From positions 1-64,000 of the forward strand of contig DATIDD010000035.1 of NCBI GenBank assembly GCA_035456465.1: a stretch of DNA of 64,000 nt, read 5' to 3'. A program made the position numbers and the translations under genes. The stretch's first letter is position 1. Each line of letters starts with the position of its first letter. Source of the stretch: DATHTC01 sp035456465 (GTDB taxonomy: Bacteria; Actinomycetota; Thermoleophilia; Gaiellales; Gaiellaceae). The notes beneath the pieces are model-generated. The model saw only the letters and a program-made list of their open reading frames with translations. It did not search any database and was not told the origin of the DNA. This document shows positions 49,316 through 57,756 of the stretch, one piece after another.

Positions 49316-50886
49316 GGGCGCTGAGCGTAGCGACGGGCGAGCTCGGCGAGCCCTCGCCACCCTCGCGCCGCGGCGGCCGTCCGCGGGAGCAGGCCCCGCC
49401 CGTAGGTCGCCCCGAGCAGCGCGCGGAACCCGCCCGCCGCGTGCGGGCCGTACGGGTACCACCACGGCACCGGCACGCGTCCCGGGTCCTCGTCGACGAG
49501 CTTGACGTCGGTCACGTCGAACAGCGCGTGCCGCGACCGGGTGACACCGTACCCGGAGTCCTTCCGCCCACCCCAGGAGGCGCCCGCGACCCCCCACGTG
49601 TAGCCGACGTCGTTCGTCCAGACCATGCCGGCGTCGAGCTGCGACGCGACGCGACGCGCACGCTCCCCGCTCCGGGTCCACACGCTCGCGCCGAGCGCGA
49701 GCGGCGAGTCGTTCGCAAGGCGCACGGCCTCCCGCTCGGACTCCACCGCTACGACGGCGACGACGGGCCCGAACGCCTCGCGCGTGCAGAGCGGGTCGCC
49801 GTTGTCCGGGGCGACGACCACGGTCGGCTCGTGGAACCAGCCGGGAAGCCCGAGCTCCGGCCGCCGCCCGCCCGTCACCACCTCGCCCGAGCTCTCGGCG
49901 AGCAACTCCTCGAGGCGCTCGCGTTGCGCCTCCGACACGAGCGGGCCCAGCTCCGTGCCCGGCGCGTCGCCGCGGCCGAGCCGCAGCGAGCGTGCGCGCT
50001 CCGCCAGCCCCGCGACGAACGCGTCACGGAGCGGGCGCGCCACGTAGATCCGCTCGACACCGACACAGGCCTGGCCGCAGTTCGCGAACGCGCCCCACGC
50101 CGCCCCGGCGACGGCCCGGTCGAGGTCGGCGTCGTCGAGGACGAGCATCGGGTGCTTGCCGCCGAGCTCGAGCGTCGCCGGGCAGAGCCGCTCGGCCGCG
50201 GCGACGGCGACCCGGCGGCCCACCGCCACCGATCCCGTGAAGACGACGTGCGCGACGCCGCGGGCCTTCACGAGCGACTCGCCGAGGTCGCCCGCTCCCT
50301 GGACGATGCGGACGAGGCCCGGCGGGGCGCCCGCCTCGCGGAACACCTCCTCGACGAACGCACCGGTGAGCGGCGCCAGCTCCGACGGCTTGGCGACGAC
50401 GGCGTTGCCGGCCGCGACGGCGGTCGCCGCCTGGACGAACGAGATCGAGAACGGGAAGTTCCACGGCGCGATCACGGCGACCACGCCGCGAGGCTCGTGC
50501 ACCAGCTCCATGCGCTTGTGGCGCAGGAACGGCACGCGCGACGGGACCTGCTCGGGCGCCAGCGTCGCCTCGGCCTCGTCGGCGAGCCACGCGAGGGCGT
50601 CGAGCGCCGGGAACAGCTCGTGCAGGTACGACTCCGGCAGCGGCTTGCCGACCTCGGCCGTCACGATCCGCGCGAGCTCGTCCGCACGGGCGAGCACCAC
50701 GCCCGACAGCCGCCGCAGCAGCGTCCGCCGGTCGTCCCAGCTGCTTCGCGCCCATCGCTCCTGCGCGAGCCGCGCCTCGGCGACGAGCTCCGGCACCGCC
50801 TCGAGCGGGGTCCGCGACACGCGACCGACCTCGGCGAGCGTCGCAGGATCGATCGAGACGAGCTCGTCGCTCGCGAGCGTGGCCAT
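49312..50886 (-). CDS. Aldehyde dehydrogenase family protein
   Basis: The 524-residue NAD(P)-dependent enzyme shows the cofactor region VVAVIAPWNFPFSISFVQAA and VVAKPSELAPLTG, the catalytic glutamate in LELGGKHPMLVLDDAD, and the catalytic cysteine in GQACVGVERIYVAR. EAFGPVVAVVAV and the late GGRKDSGYG are also present. Length and motifs are those of a non-acylating ALDH; the aldehyde is unknown. ATG 50886 is seven bases after TAGCGT, and an upstream extension of the frame is therefore unlikely to be translated. Confidence 0.9.
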   Translation of the reverse strand: MATLASDELVSIDPATLAEVGRVSRTPLEAVPELVAEARLAQERWARSSWDDRRTLLRRLSGVVLARADELARIVTAEVGKPLPESYLHELFPALDALAWLADEAEATLAPEQVPSRVPFLRHKRMELVHEPRGVVAVIAPWNFPFSISFVQAATAVAAGNAVVAKPSELAPLTGAFVEEVFREAGAPPGLVRIVQGAGDLGESLVKARGVAHVVFTGSVAVGRRVAVAAAERLCPATLELGGKHPMLVLDDADLDRAVAGAAWGAFANCGQACVGVERIYVARPLRDAFVAGLAERARSLRLGRGDAPGTELGPLVSEAQRERLEELLAESSGEVVTGGRRPELGLPGWFHEPTVVVAPDNGDPLCTREAFGPVVAVVAVESEREAVRLANDSPLALGASVWTRSGERARRVASQLDAGMVWTNDVGYTWGVAGASWGGRKDSGYGVTRSRHALFDVTDVKLVDEDPGRVPVPWWYPYGPHAAGGFRALLGATYGRGLLPRTAAAARGWRGLAELARRYAQRP

Positions 50887-50893
50887 GGACGGA

Positions 50894-50899
50894 ACGCTA
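50894..50899 (-). promoter_or_regulatory. -10 box (TAGCGT) of the ALDH-moaC-mogA-ubiA run
   Basis: TAGCGT on the minus strand is seven bases before ATG 50886 and overlaps the stop of otsA at 50897. Four genes with GTGA overlaps follow. Confidence 0.5.
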
Positions 50900-52354
50900 C
50901 CCGCGGAAAGAGCGCGAGACGGCGTGCCGCTCCGCGCCGTGCTCGAGGTCGGCGAGCTGCGCCTCGATCCAGCGCTCGAGGTCGTGCTCACGCACCCACC
51001 TCCGGATCGCCTCCAGGCGACGGCGCCGGTCGTCCGCCGGCAGCTCGAGCGCGTGGTGGATCGCCTCGGCCTGGCCGGCGACGTCGAACGGGTTCACGCC
51101 CAGCGCCCACCGACCGACCTCCTCGTACGCGCCGGCGTTCTCGGACAGCACGAGCACGCCGTCCCGCTCGTTCACGAGCGGCGCCTCCTTCGCCACGAGG
51201 TTGAGCCCGTCGAAGATCGCGTTCACGAGCAGCACGTCGTACTGCTTGTACGCCGCCACCGACATCGGGAAGTCGTCCTCGATCCGCAGGTCGATCGGCT
51301 TCCAGCCGTCGCGCTGGAAGCGGTCGTTGACCCGGCGCGCCGCCCGCTGGATCGCCCCGAGGTACTCGGCGTACTCGGGGATCTCCTGCCGCGACGGATC
51401 GAGCAGCGCGAGCATCCCGACCCGCCCGTGCGCCTCCGGATGCGCCTCGAGGTACAGCTCGAACGCGCGGAAGCCGCGAACGACGTTCTTCGACGGGTCG
51501 GTCCTGTCGACGCGGAGGACGAGCCGCTCGGGCCTGACCGCCTCGAGACGGCGCTCCGCCGCGAGCACCGCCGGAGCCTCCTTGAGCTCGTCGAACTCGT
51601 GCGGGTCGACGGAGATCGGGTGTGCCGTCACGCGAACGTCGCCGAGCGCCTCGGGGCCGAGGATGTCCGTCGCCGAGCGCCGGAAGTTGCGTGCCCAGCG
51701 CTCGGTATGGAAGCCGACCACGTCGTTCGCCAGCAGCCCCTCGTGGACCGCGCGACGGATCGGCTCGGGGAGCACGTGCCAGTAGTCCGACTGCGGCCAC
51801 GGGATGTGGACGAAGTGCGCGAGCGCGGCATCCGGCCGCGCGTTCCGGACGAAGCGCGGCGCGAGGTACACGTGGTAGTCGTGGAAGAAGACCGTCGCGT
51901 CGGGTCGTGTCTCGAGCTCGTCGAGGACGGCCGCCGCGAAGGCGCGGTTCACCGGGACGTAGCCGTGCTCCCAGGCATGGAGGAGGCCGGGGTCGAGGTT
52001 CGGGTTCGAGGCCAGGTCCCACAGGTAGTGCTGGAGGAACCAGAGCGTCGGGTTCGCGACGACGTTGTAGAACCAGTCGTACGCGGCCGGGTCGTGCGCG
52101 ACGAGCCGCAGCCTGTAGGGCGCGCCGTCGCGCGCCGTCTCCTCCACGGCGCCCCCCGACTCCAGCGCGAGCGCACGGTCCTCGTCGGTGATCGCGCTCG
52201 CGATCCAGGTCACGTCGTGATGCGAGACGAGGCTGCGCAACGCCGTGACGAGGCCGCCGCCGCCACGCTGGGCCACCCGGTTCCCGGACGCGTCCCGCGC
52301 GAAGCTCGCCGGGCCGCGGTTGGAGACGACGATCAGCGTACGCCGACGGGACAC
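50897..52354 (-). CDS. otsA: Alpha,alpha-trehalose-phosphate synthase (GT20)
   Basis: OtsA makes trehalose-6-phosphate from a nucleotide sugar and glucose-6-phosphate. The 485 residues show LIVVSNRGPASFARD, GGGGLVTALRSLVSHHDVTW, FFHDYHVYLAPRFVR, FVHIPWPQSDYWHVLP, the sugar-phosphate site VLRVDRTDPSKNVVRGFRAF and LVNAIFDGLNLVAKEAPLVN with SENAGAYEEVG. No otsB phosphatase lies in the window. The GTG follows a TACGCT box by nine bases and comes 38 bases after the stop of treT, a gap holding a GGCGCC-gct-GGCGCC hairpin. Confidence 0.94.
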   Translation of the reverse strand: MSRRRTLIVVSNRGPASFARDASGNRVAQRGGGGLVTALRSLVSHHDVTWIASAITDEDRALALESGGAVEETARDGAPYRLRLVAHDPAAYDWFYNVVANPTLWFLQHYLWDLASNPNLDPGLLHAWEHGYVPVNRAFAAAVLDELETRPDATVFFHDYHVYLAPRFVRNARPDAALAHFVHIPWPQSDYWHVLPEPIRRAVHEGLLANDVVGFHTERWARNFRRSATDILGPEALGDVRVTAHPISVDPHEFDELKEAPAVLAAERRLEAVRPERLVLRVDRTDPSKNVVRGFRAFELYLEAHPEAHGRVGMLALLDPSRQEIPEYAEYLGAIQRAARRVNDRFQRDGWKPIDLRIEDDFPMSVAAYKQYDVLLVNAIFDGLNLVAKEAPLVNERDGVLVLSENAGAYEEVGRWALGVNPFDVAGQAEAIHHALELPADDRRRRLEAIRRWVREHDLERWIEAQLADLEHGAERHAVSRSFRG

Positions 52355-52392
52355 GAAGGAGGGAGCGTAACGGCGCCCGGCGCCGCTGGCGC

Positions 52393-53679
52393 CTAGGCCG
52401 GCGTCGGCTCGGCGACGCGGAGCTCGACCCCGCCGGTGCCGTTGCCGGCGAGCCGGTTGAACAGCGCCAGCCAGTCGCGCAGGAGCCGCGGCGTGAGGAA
52501 GTGGCGTCGCACGTGCTCCTTCCCCCGGAGCGCACGCGTCCGCGCCTCGTCGGGGTCGCGGAGCACCTCGAGCACCGCGCGCCCGCACGCCTGCGGCGAG
52601 TCGACCAGCCAGCCGGTGACGCCGTCCTCGATCTGGACGACGATGCCCCCGACCCGGCCCGCGACGACCGGCCTCCCCTTCCACAGCGCCTCCGAGACGG
52701 TGAGGCCGAAGCCCTCGCGGATCGACTTCTGGATCACGGCCGCCGAATGCACCTGGAAGGCGTTGACCTCCACCGAGCCGACGTTGTTCAGGTTCGAGAG
52801 GATGAAGATGTCGCGGTCGTCGCCGGCGTACTCGACGGTGCGGTTGTAGAAGTCCCAGCCCTCGGGGTCGTCGTGGGCCATCGAGCCGACGAGCGCGAGC
52901 TGCACCTCGGCGTGGCGCGCCTTCACGATCCGGTACGCGTCGATCACGCCCAGCGGGTCCTTCCACGGATCGAAGCGCGAGACCTGCGCGATGAGCGGCC
53001 GCTCGACGTCGATCCCGAACTGGTCGAGGATGTACGCGGCGTCCTCGGCCGAGAGCGCCATGTTCTTCGGCGCCAGCGGGTCGATCGCCGGCGGCCAGAT
53101 GAAGCACGGCGGCAGCCCGTCGGCGTGCGGGACGTACTCGGGCATGTGGAAGATCGCCGCGTCGTAGCGGCGGAGCGAGGGCAGCAGGTACGCGAGCACC
53201 TGCGGGTTCGGGGTCGAGAAGTCGATGTGCCCGCGCCAGATCCACTTCGCCGACGAGCCCTCGAGACGGTCGATCATCGCGATCGGCTGCGGGTCGTGGA
53301 CGACGACGAAGTCGTAGTCGTCGGGGTCGAGCTCGGCGGCGTTCTCGTCGCTGTAGCGCCGGAACAGGGCCTGCTGCTCCTCGGTCAGCGCCGTCGGGTC
53401 GCCCTGGAGGGCGTTGTGGATCGCCTTCGTGACGTTGAAGAACTCGTCCTGCCCGCGGATGATCCGCCACTCGACCTCGAGGCCCGCGTCGGCCATCAGC
53501 GGGACGAGCGTGTAGTTGATCTCGGCGACGCCGCCGCCGAACGCGGTGGCCGACACGTGCAGCACGCGCTTGCCGGCGAGCGGCTCCGCCAGCCGGCGGA
53601 TCTCGTCCATGAGCCCGCGCGTCGCGATCGTCGCGTAGTCCGCGAGCGCCTTGTGACCGACGTTGACTAGTGGAAGCAT
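52393..53679 (-). CDS. treT: Trehalose synthase TreT-like GT4 glycosyltransferase
   Basis: TreT joins a nucleotide-activated glucose and glucose directly to trehalose. The 428 residues of a GT-B fold show VLHVSATAFGGGVAEINYTL, FVVVHDPQPIAMIDRL, WRGHIDFSTPNPQVLAYL, IAQVSRFDPWKDPLGVIDAY and KSIREGFGLTVSEALWKGRP, the retaining GT4 signature with EGFGLTVxE. Its neighbour is otsA, so two different trehalose routes sit side by side. An ATG at 53679 is given; no clear ribosome binding site is seen. Confidence 0.92.
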   Translation of the reverse strand: MLPLVNVGHKALADYATIATRGLMDEIRRLAEPLAGKRVLHVSATAFGGGVAEINYTLVPLMADAGLEVEWRIIRGQDEFFNVTKAIHNALQGDPTALTEEQQALFRRYSDENAAELDPDDYDFVVVHDPQPIAMIDRLEGSSAKWIWRGHIDFSTPNPQVLAYLLPSLRRYDAAIFHMPEYVPHADGLPPCFIWPPAIDPLAPKNMALSAEDAAYILDQFGIDVERPLIAQVSRFDPWKDPLGVIDAYRIVKARHAEVQLALVGSMAHDDPEGWDFYNRTVEYAGDDRDIFILSNLNNVGSVEVNAFQVHSAAVIQKSIREGFGLTVSEALWKGRPVVAGRVGGIVVQIEDGVTGWLVDSPQACGRAVLEVLRDPDEARTRALRGKEHVRRHFLTPRLLRDWLALFNRLAGNGTGGVELRVAEPTPA

Positions 53680-53724
53680 CGGCGATGGGTCGGACGGCCC
53701 GACCGCGCGAGCGTACCGCAGCCG

Positions 53725-54165
53725 TCAGCCGTCGAGGCGCTTGGCGAAGCGGAGCCGGGACCCCCGGCCGTCCGGGCGGCGGCCCAGCTCGAACTCGTCG
53801 GAGATCGCCTGGATGATCGCGATCCCGAGCCCGCCCTCGGTCAGCTCCGCGTCCCGGCCCGCGAGCGCAGGCTGCTCGTCGTAGGCGAACCCCTCCCCGT
53901 CGTCGGAGACCTCGATCACGAGCCGGTCCGGCTGGAGGTCGTAGACGACCTCGACCGTCCCGCGGCCGTCGCCGTAGGCATGGCGCACGGAGTTCGACGT
54001 CGCCTCCGTGATCGCGAGCTTGAGGTCGGCGAGCGTCTCGTCGTCGAGCGCGCGGACGCGAGAGAGGCCCGTCAGCGCCAGCCGCGCGAGCGAGACGTAC
54101 TCCGCCTTGGCCGGGATCGACAGCCGGATCGCGCACTCCGCCGGCGGCGCACCCCGGTCGGCCAT
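53725..54165 (-). CDS. RsbW-like serine kinase / anti-sigma factor
   Basis: This GHKL-fold ATP-binding protein (HATPase_c_2) shows the N box LAITEATSNSVRHAYGDGRG, the G1 box EVSDDGEGFAYD and the G2 box TEGGLGIAIIQAI. Such proteins inhibit a sigma factor or phosphorylate an antagonist. I chose ATG 54165 (146 residues) because GGGAG lies eight bases upstream; an ATG at 54186 in frame has no such site and overlaps an eight-codon leader frame. No sigma or antagonist gene is adjacent. Confidence 0.88.
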   Translation of the reverse strand: MADRGAPPAECAIRLSIPAKAEYVSLARLALTGLSRVRALDDETLADLKLAITEATSNSVRHAYGDGRGTVEVVYDLQPDRLVIEVSDDGEGFAYDEQPALAGRDAELTEGGLGIAIIQAISDEFELGRRPDGRGSRLRFAKRLDG

Positions 54166-54169
54166 CTCG

Positions 54170-54196
54170 TCAGCTCCCACGGTCATCGATCTTCAC
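54170..54196 (-). other. Possible eight-codon leader ORF before the RsbW-like gene
   Basis: GTG at 54196 follows GGAGG after nine bases and reads Val-Lys-Ile-Asp-Asp-Arg-Gly-Ser-stop. The stop lies five bases before the preferred ATG of the RsbW-like gene, so translation could be coupled. It may be chance, since only eight codons are involved. Confidence 0.3.
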
Positions 54197-54301
54197 GAGT
54201 CCAATCCTCCGAAAACGTGGGCGCGAACCTAGCGAAATGGCACCCGCGTCGGCCGTCTGTCCCGCTGATACCGCGCGCCCGAAAGGCGCAAACCGGACGG
54301 G

Positions 54302-55510
54302 TCAATCGCGTGGCGGCACGGTCGGACGCTCGGCGAGCCGCACGGGCACCTTCAGGTACCGGCCGTCCCTGAGGATCGTGAACGAGGCGAGCTGGCCCGG
54401 CCGCAGGTCCGCGGCGATGATCCGGACGAGGTCGTCGCCCCCGGTGACGCGGCGTCCGGCGATCTCGACGACGACGTCGCCGCCGACCGTGACCGTGCGC
54501 CCGTTGTCCTCGACGGTGCGCTCGCCTCCCCGCAGGCCGGAGCGCTCGGCGGGGCTCCCGGCGGTGACGTCGACGACCAGCGCGCCGCGCGAGGCCTTCA
54601 GCTCGAGGCGTCGCGCGAGCGACGGCGTGAGGTCGTCCGTCGAGATGCCGACGTACGCGTAGGAGACCTCCCCGTCCTCGAGGAGCTGCTCGAGCGAGCG
54701 GCGCGCGGCGTTGATCGGGACGGCGAAGCCCACGCCCTCGTTGACGCCGGAGTTGCTCCGGATCTGCGCGTTGATGCCGATCACGCGACCGCGCGCGTCG
54801 AACAGCGGCCCGCCCGAGTTCCCCTTGTTGATCGGGGCGTCGGTCTGGATCGCGTCGACGAGCTGGTACTCCGACGTCAGCGCCGGAATCGAGCGCCGCG
54901 TGGCGGAGACGACGCCGACCGAGAGCGAGCTCTCGGCTCCGAAGGGGCTGCCGATCGCGGCGACCGGCTCGCCGACGGCGACCTCGGAGGAGTCGCCGAG
55001 CGGCACGGGCGCGACCGGGTGCAGGCCGGGGTCGACGCGGAGCACGCCGACGTCGTCGAACACGTCCCAGCCGACCACCGTCGCCGGCACCAGGTCGCCG
55101 TCGTCGAACTCGACGAAGAGCTCGTCGGCCGCCTTCGTCTCGGAGGCCGTGTCGGCCTCGCCCGCGTTCGTGATCACGTGGGCGTTCGTGAGGATGACGC
55201 CGTCCTCGGAGACGACGAACCCGGAGCCCTGGCCGTCGGCGCGGCCGAAGTGCGCGAAGATCGTGACCACCCCAGGGGCTCGCTCCTCGTAGATGCGCGC
55301 CGGGTCGAACCCGTTCCCGGGCAGCGGCCGCGCGGCGGAGACCGCCGTCGGCTCGTCGTCGGCCGGCGGCGCGGCGGCCGGAGCGGGCGCGAACACCGTC
55401 TCCTGGTCGCGGTCGCCGACCCAGCCGAAAGCCGCCGCGAGGAGGAGGACGACGATCCCGCCGACCACGGCCGAGACGAGCGAGACCGCGGCGACGGCGT
55501 TCGGACGCAT
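54302..55510 (-). CDS. HtrA/DegP-like membrane-anchored serine protease
   Basis: The 402 residues have an N-terminal membrane helix (about 8-30), an Ala/Pro-rich linker, a trypsin-like domain with triad His in LTNAHVITN, Asp in DVFDDVGVLRVD and Ser in INKGNSGGPLFDARG, and a C-terminal PDZ domain (about 290-390: YAYVGISTDDLTPSLARRL onward). It should work outside the membrane in protein quality control. It follows a response regulator and histidine kinase, as pepD follows mprAB in mycobacteria. Confidence 0.93.
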   Translation of the reverse strand: MRPNAVAAVSLVSAVVGGIVVLLLAAAFGWVGDRDQETVFAPAPAAAPPADDEPTAVSAARPLPGNGFDPARIYEERAPGVVTIFAHFGRADGQGSGFVVSEDGVILTNAHVITNAGEADTASETKAADELFVEFDDGDLVPATVVGWDVFDDVGVLRVDPGLHPVAPVPLGDSSEVAVGEPVAAIGSPFGAESSLSVGVVSATRRSIPALTSEYQLVDAIQTDAPINKGNSGGPLFDARGRVIGINAQIRSNSGVNEGVGFAVPINAARRSLEQLLEDGEVSYAYVGISTDDLTPSLARRLELKASRGALVVDVTAGSPAERSGLRGGERTVEDNGRTVTVGGDVVVEIAGRRVTGGDDLVRIIAADLRPGQLASFTILRDGRYLKVPVRLAERPTVPPRD

Positions 55511-55551
55511 GGCCGAGTGACTGTAGCGGCGCCCGATCGTCCGCTCGTCTT

Positions 55552-55587
55552 GTTGCCCGATGGCAACTCGCGTGTTTTCACGTGAAA
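55552..55587. promoter_or_regulatory. Two inverted repeats upstream of the HtrA-like gene
   Basis: GTTGCC-cgat-GGCAAC (55552-55567) and the perfect 12-base palindrome TTTCACGTGAAA (55576-55587) lie between the histidine kinase stop and the protease start. The palindrome is AT-rich against a GC-rich background, which marks it as a likely binding site; the adjacent response regulator is a candidate binder. Confidence 0.5.
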
Positions 55588-55591
55588 GCGC

Positions 55592-57004
55592 TCAGGCGGC
55601 GATCGGCGTCCGCGCCGGCGCCGCCGCCGGCAGCCGGAGCCGGAAGCGCGTCGAGCCCGCGGCGCCGTCGAGCTCGAGCGAGCCGTCCATCAGCTCCGCC
55701 AGCTCGCGCGCGATCGCGAGACCGAGCCCGCTGCCCGACGCCCGGTTGCCGTCCACGCGGTAGAAGCGGTCGAACACCTGCTCGTGATGCTCGACCGGGA
55801 TCCCGGGCCCCTCGTCCTCGACGGTCAGGCTGGCGGCGCCGCCCGTGTCGGCGACGTCGATCCGGATCGCGGTCCCGGGCGGCGTGTGCCTGATCGCGTT
55901 CTCGACGAGGATCCGACCGATCTGGAGCACCCGCTGCTCGTCCCCGAGCGCGTCGCCGTCCCCGGAGACCGTGAGCTCGTGCCCCGTCACCTGCGCGATC
56001 GCGGCGAACTCGTCCGCGACCGCCTCGGCGACGCCGCGCAGGCCGACCGGCTCGAGCTCCACGAGGAGCTGCCCGGCGTCGAGCCGCGAGAGGTCGAGCA
56101 GGTCGGTGGCGAGCTTCTGGAGGCGCTCGACCTGCTCCTGCATCGTCCCGAGGAACTCGCGACGCGTGTCCTCGTCCAAGTCCTCGCTGGACAGCAACTC
56201 GAGGAACCCGCCGAGCGAGAAGATCGGCGTGCGGAGCTCGTGCGACGCGTTCGCGATGAACTCCCGCCGGGCGCGTTCCAGCTGGGCGAGCCGGCGGCGC
56301 ATGCGCTCGAACGTGCGGGCGAGCTCGGCCAGCTCGTCGCGACCGCGGACGGGCACCGGCTCGTCGAAGCGGCCCCCGGCGATCCGGTCGGCGGCGCGCT
56401 CGAGCGCGCGGATCCGCCGTGCGAACGCCGACGCGAGACCGTAGCCGAGCAGCACGGCGACGAGCAGCGCCGGCACCGCCGCGACGAGCACCCGCCGCTT
56501 CACCAGCCGGACGTTCGCGAGCGTGTCGTCGAGCGACGACGAGAACAGGATCACCGTGCCGTTCTGCGTGTACAGCGGGAACGCCGCCTCCGCGAAGCGC
56601 TCGTCCTCCCGCGTCACGGTCCCGGTCGACGGCGTGACGATCGCCGCCGCCCTGAGCGCGATCGGATCGGACTGCACGTCCGTCGAGCGGCGGCGGGAAT
56701 CGGCGATCACCCGCACCGTGCCCAGCTCCGTCGAGTCGTAGACGATCACCCGCGCGTTCGCGCTGAACGCGATCTCGTCCACGTAGTCCTCGACGTTGAC
56801 GCGGACGTCCTGCGGCGACAGCCGGGAGAGGTTGAACGTGCGCGCGATCGGCTCGCCCGCTGCACGGAGCGCCTCGACCTTGGCCGCGACGAGGTTCCGC
56901 TCGAGCCGCGGGACGACGATCGCGTAGACGACGCCGAGCGCGACCGCGACGACGAGCGCCATCGCGAGAGCGAGCTTCGCGCCGACGCTGCGGAACACGT
57001 TCAC
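55592..57004 (-). CDS. Sensor histidine kinase
   Basis: The 470 residues have two membrane helices (about 8-30 and 165-188) flanking an extracytoplasmic sensor, a HAMP domain, and a HisKA domain with phospho-acceptor histidine in NASHELRTPIFSLGGFLELL. The ATPase domain shows ILVENAIRHTPPGTAI (N box), VEDEGPGIPVEHHEQVFDRF (G1 and F boxes) and GSGLGLAIARELAELM (G2). GTG 57004 overlaps the regulator stop. It pairs with the response regulator upstream, and an envelope stress role is inferred from the HtrA gene downstream. Confidence 0.95.
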   Translation of the reverse strand: MNVFRSVGAKLALAMALVVAVALGVVYAIVVPRLERNLVAAKVEALRAAGEPIARTFNLSRLSPQDVRVNVEDYVDEIAFSANARVIVYDSTELGTVRVIADSRRRSTDVQSDPIALRAAAIVTPSTGTVTREDERFAEAAFPLYTQNGTVILFSSSLDDTLANVRLVKRRVLVAAVPALLVAVLLGYGLASAFARRIRALERAADRIAGGRFDEPVPVRGRDELAELARTFERMRRRLAQLERARREFIANASHELRTPIFSLGGFLELLSSEDLDEDTRREFLGTMQEQVERLQKLATDLLDLSRLDAGQLLVELEPVGLRGVAEAVADEFAAIAQVTGHELTVSGDGDALGDEQRVLQIGRILVENAIRHTPPGTAIRIDVADTGGAASLTVEDEGPGIPVEHHEQVFDRFYRVDGNRASGSGLGLAIARELAELMDGSLELDGAAGSTRFRLRLPAAAPARTPIAA

Positions 57005-57702
57005 GGCACGTCGCGGAAGCGGTAGCCGACACCGCGCACCGTGAAGATCAGCTCGGGCTCCCGCGGGTCGCGCTCGAGCTTCTCGCGCAGGTGACGCACG
57101 TGGACGTCGATCGTCCGCGGCTCCCGGTACTCGTACCCGCCCCAGAGCGCCTCCAGCAGCATCTGGCGCGTGTACACCCGCCCGGGATTGGACGCGAGGA
57201 TCCGCAGCAGCTCGAACTCCACGTACGTCAGCTGCACCGGGCGTCCCTCCACCTCCACGACGCGGCGCGCGAGGTCGATCGAGAGGCCGTCGTTCTGGAT
57301 CAGCTCGTCGCCGCGGGGGTCGTGGCGCGGCGCCGCCGCGCGGCGCAGGAGCGCCTTCACCCGGCTGCGGAACTCGCGGATCGAGAACGGCTTCGTGACG
57401 TAGTCGTCCGCGCCGAGCTCGAGCCCCAGCACCTTGTCGAGCTCGTCGTCGCGGGCCGTCAGCATGATGATCGGCACCGAGCTCTGGGAGCGCAGCCGCT
57501 TGCACACCTCGAGCCCGTCCAGCCGGGGCAGCATGATGTCGAGCACGACCAGGTCGACCTTCTCCGCGGCGAAGCGGCTGAGCGCCTCCTCGCCGTCCCG
57601 GGCGGGGAGCACGCGGTAGCCGTCGCGCTCCAGCGGGTACGCGAGCAGCTTCTGCACGGAGTCCTCGTCGTCGACGAGGAGGATCGTCGGAGAATCGGCC
57701 AT
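57001..57702 (-). CDS. OmpR/PhoB-family response regulator
   Basis: The 233 residues have a receiver domain (about 1-118: TILLVDDEDSVQKLL, phospho-acceptor Asp in VDLVVLDIMLPRLDG, IIMLTARDDELDKVLG and GADDYVTKPFSIREF). A winged-helix DNA-binding domain follows (about 138-230: VQLTYVEFELLRILASNPGR, RTIDVHVRHLREKLE). I chose ATG 57702; the frame upstream to a TTG at 57756 crosses the promoter. Minus-strand TATAGT at 57742-57747 is a likely -10, giving a leader of about 35 bases. Confidence 0.95.
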   Translation of the reverse strand: MADSPTILLVDDEDSVQKLLAYPLERDGYRVLPARDGEEALSRFAAEKVDLVVLDIMLPRLDGLEVCKRLRSQSSVPIIMLTARDDELDKVLGLELGADDYVTKPFSIREFRSRVKALLRRAAAPRHDPRGDELIQNDGLSIDLARRVVEVEGRPVQLTYVEFELLRILASNPGRVYTRQMLLEALWGGYEYREPRTIDVHVRHLREKLERDPREPELIFTVRGVGYRFRDVP

Positions 57703-57740
57703 GTCGGGGCGCCCGAGCCGGTAACGGCGTTCCGGGCGCC

Positions 57741-57749
57741 TACTATAGC
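57741..57749. promoter_or_regulatory. Overlapping divergent -10 boxes (TACTATAGC)
   Basis: On the plus strand TATAGC (57744-57749) is seven bases before ATG 57757. On the minus strand TATAGT (57742-57747) serves the response regulator. The core ACTATAG is AT-rich and nearly symmetrical. Confidence 0.55.
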
Positions 57750-57756
57750 CCCGCAA

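Noticed and set aside
50897..54136. A 1079-codon frame spanning otsA, treT and the RsbW-like gene
   Set aside because: Only the otsA part has family motifs; treT and the kinase are in other frames with clear motifs.
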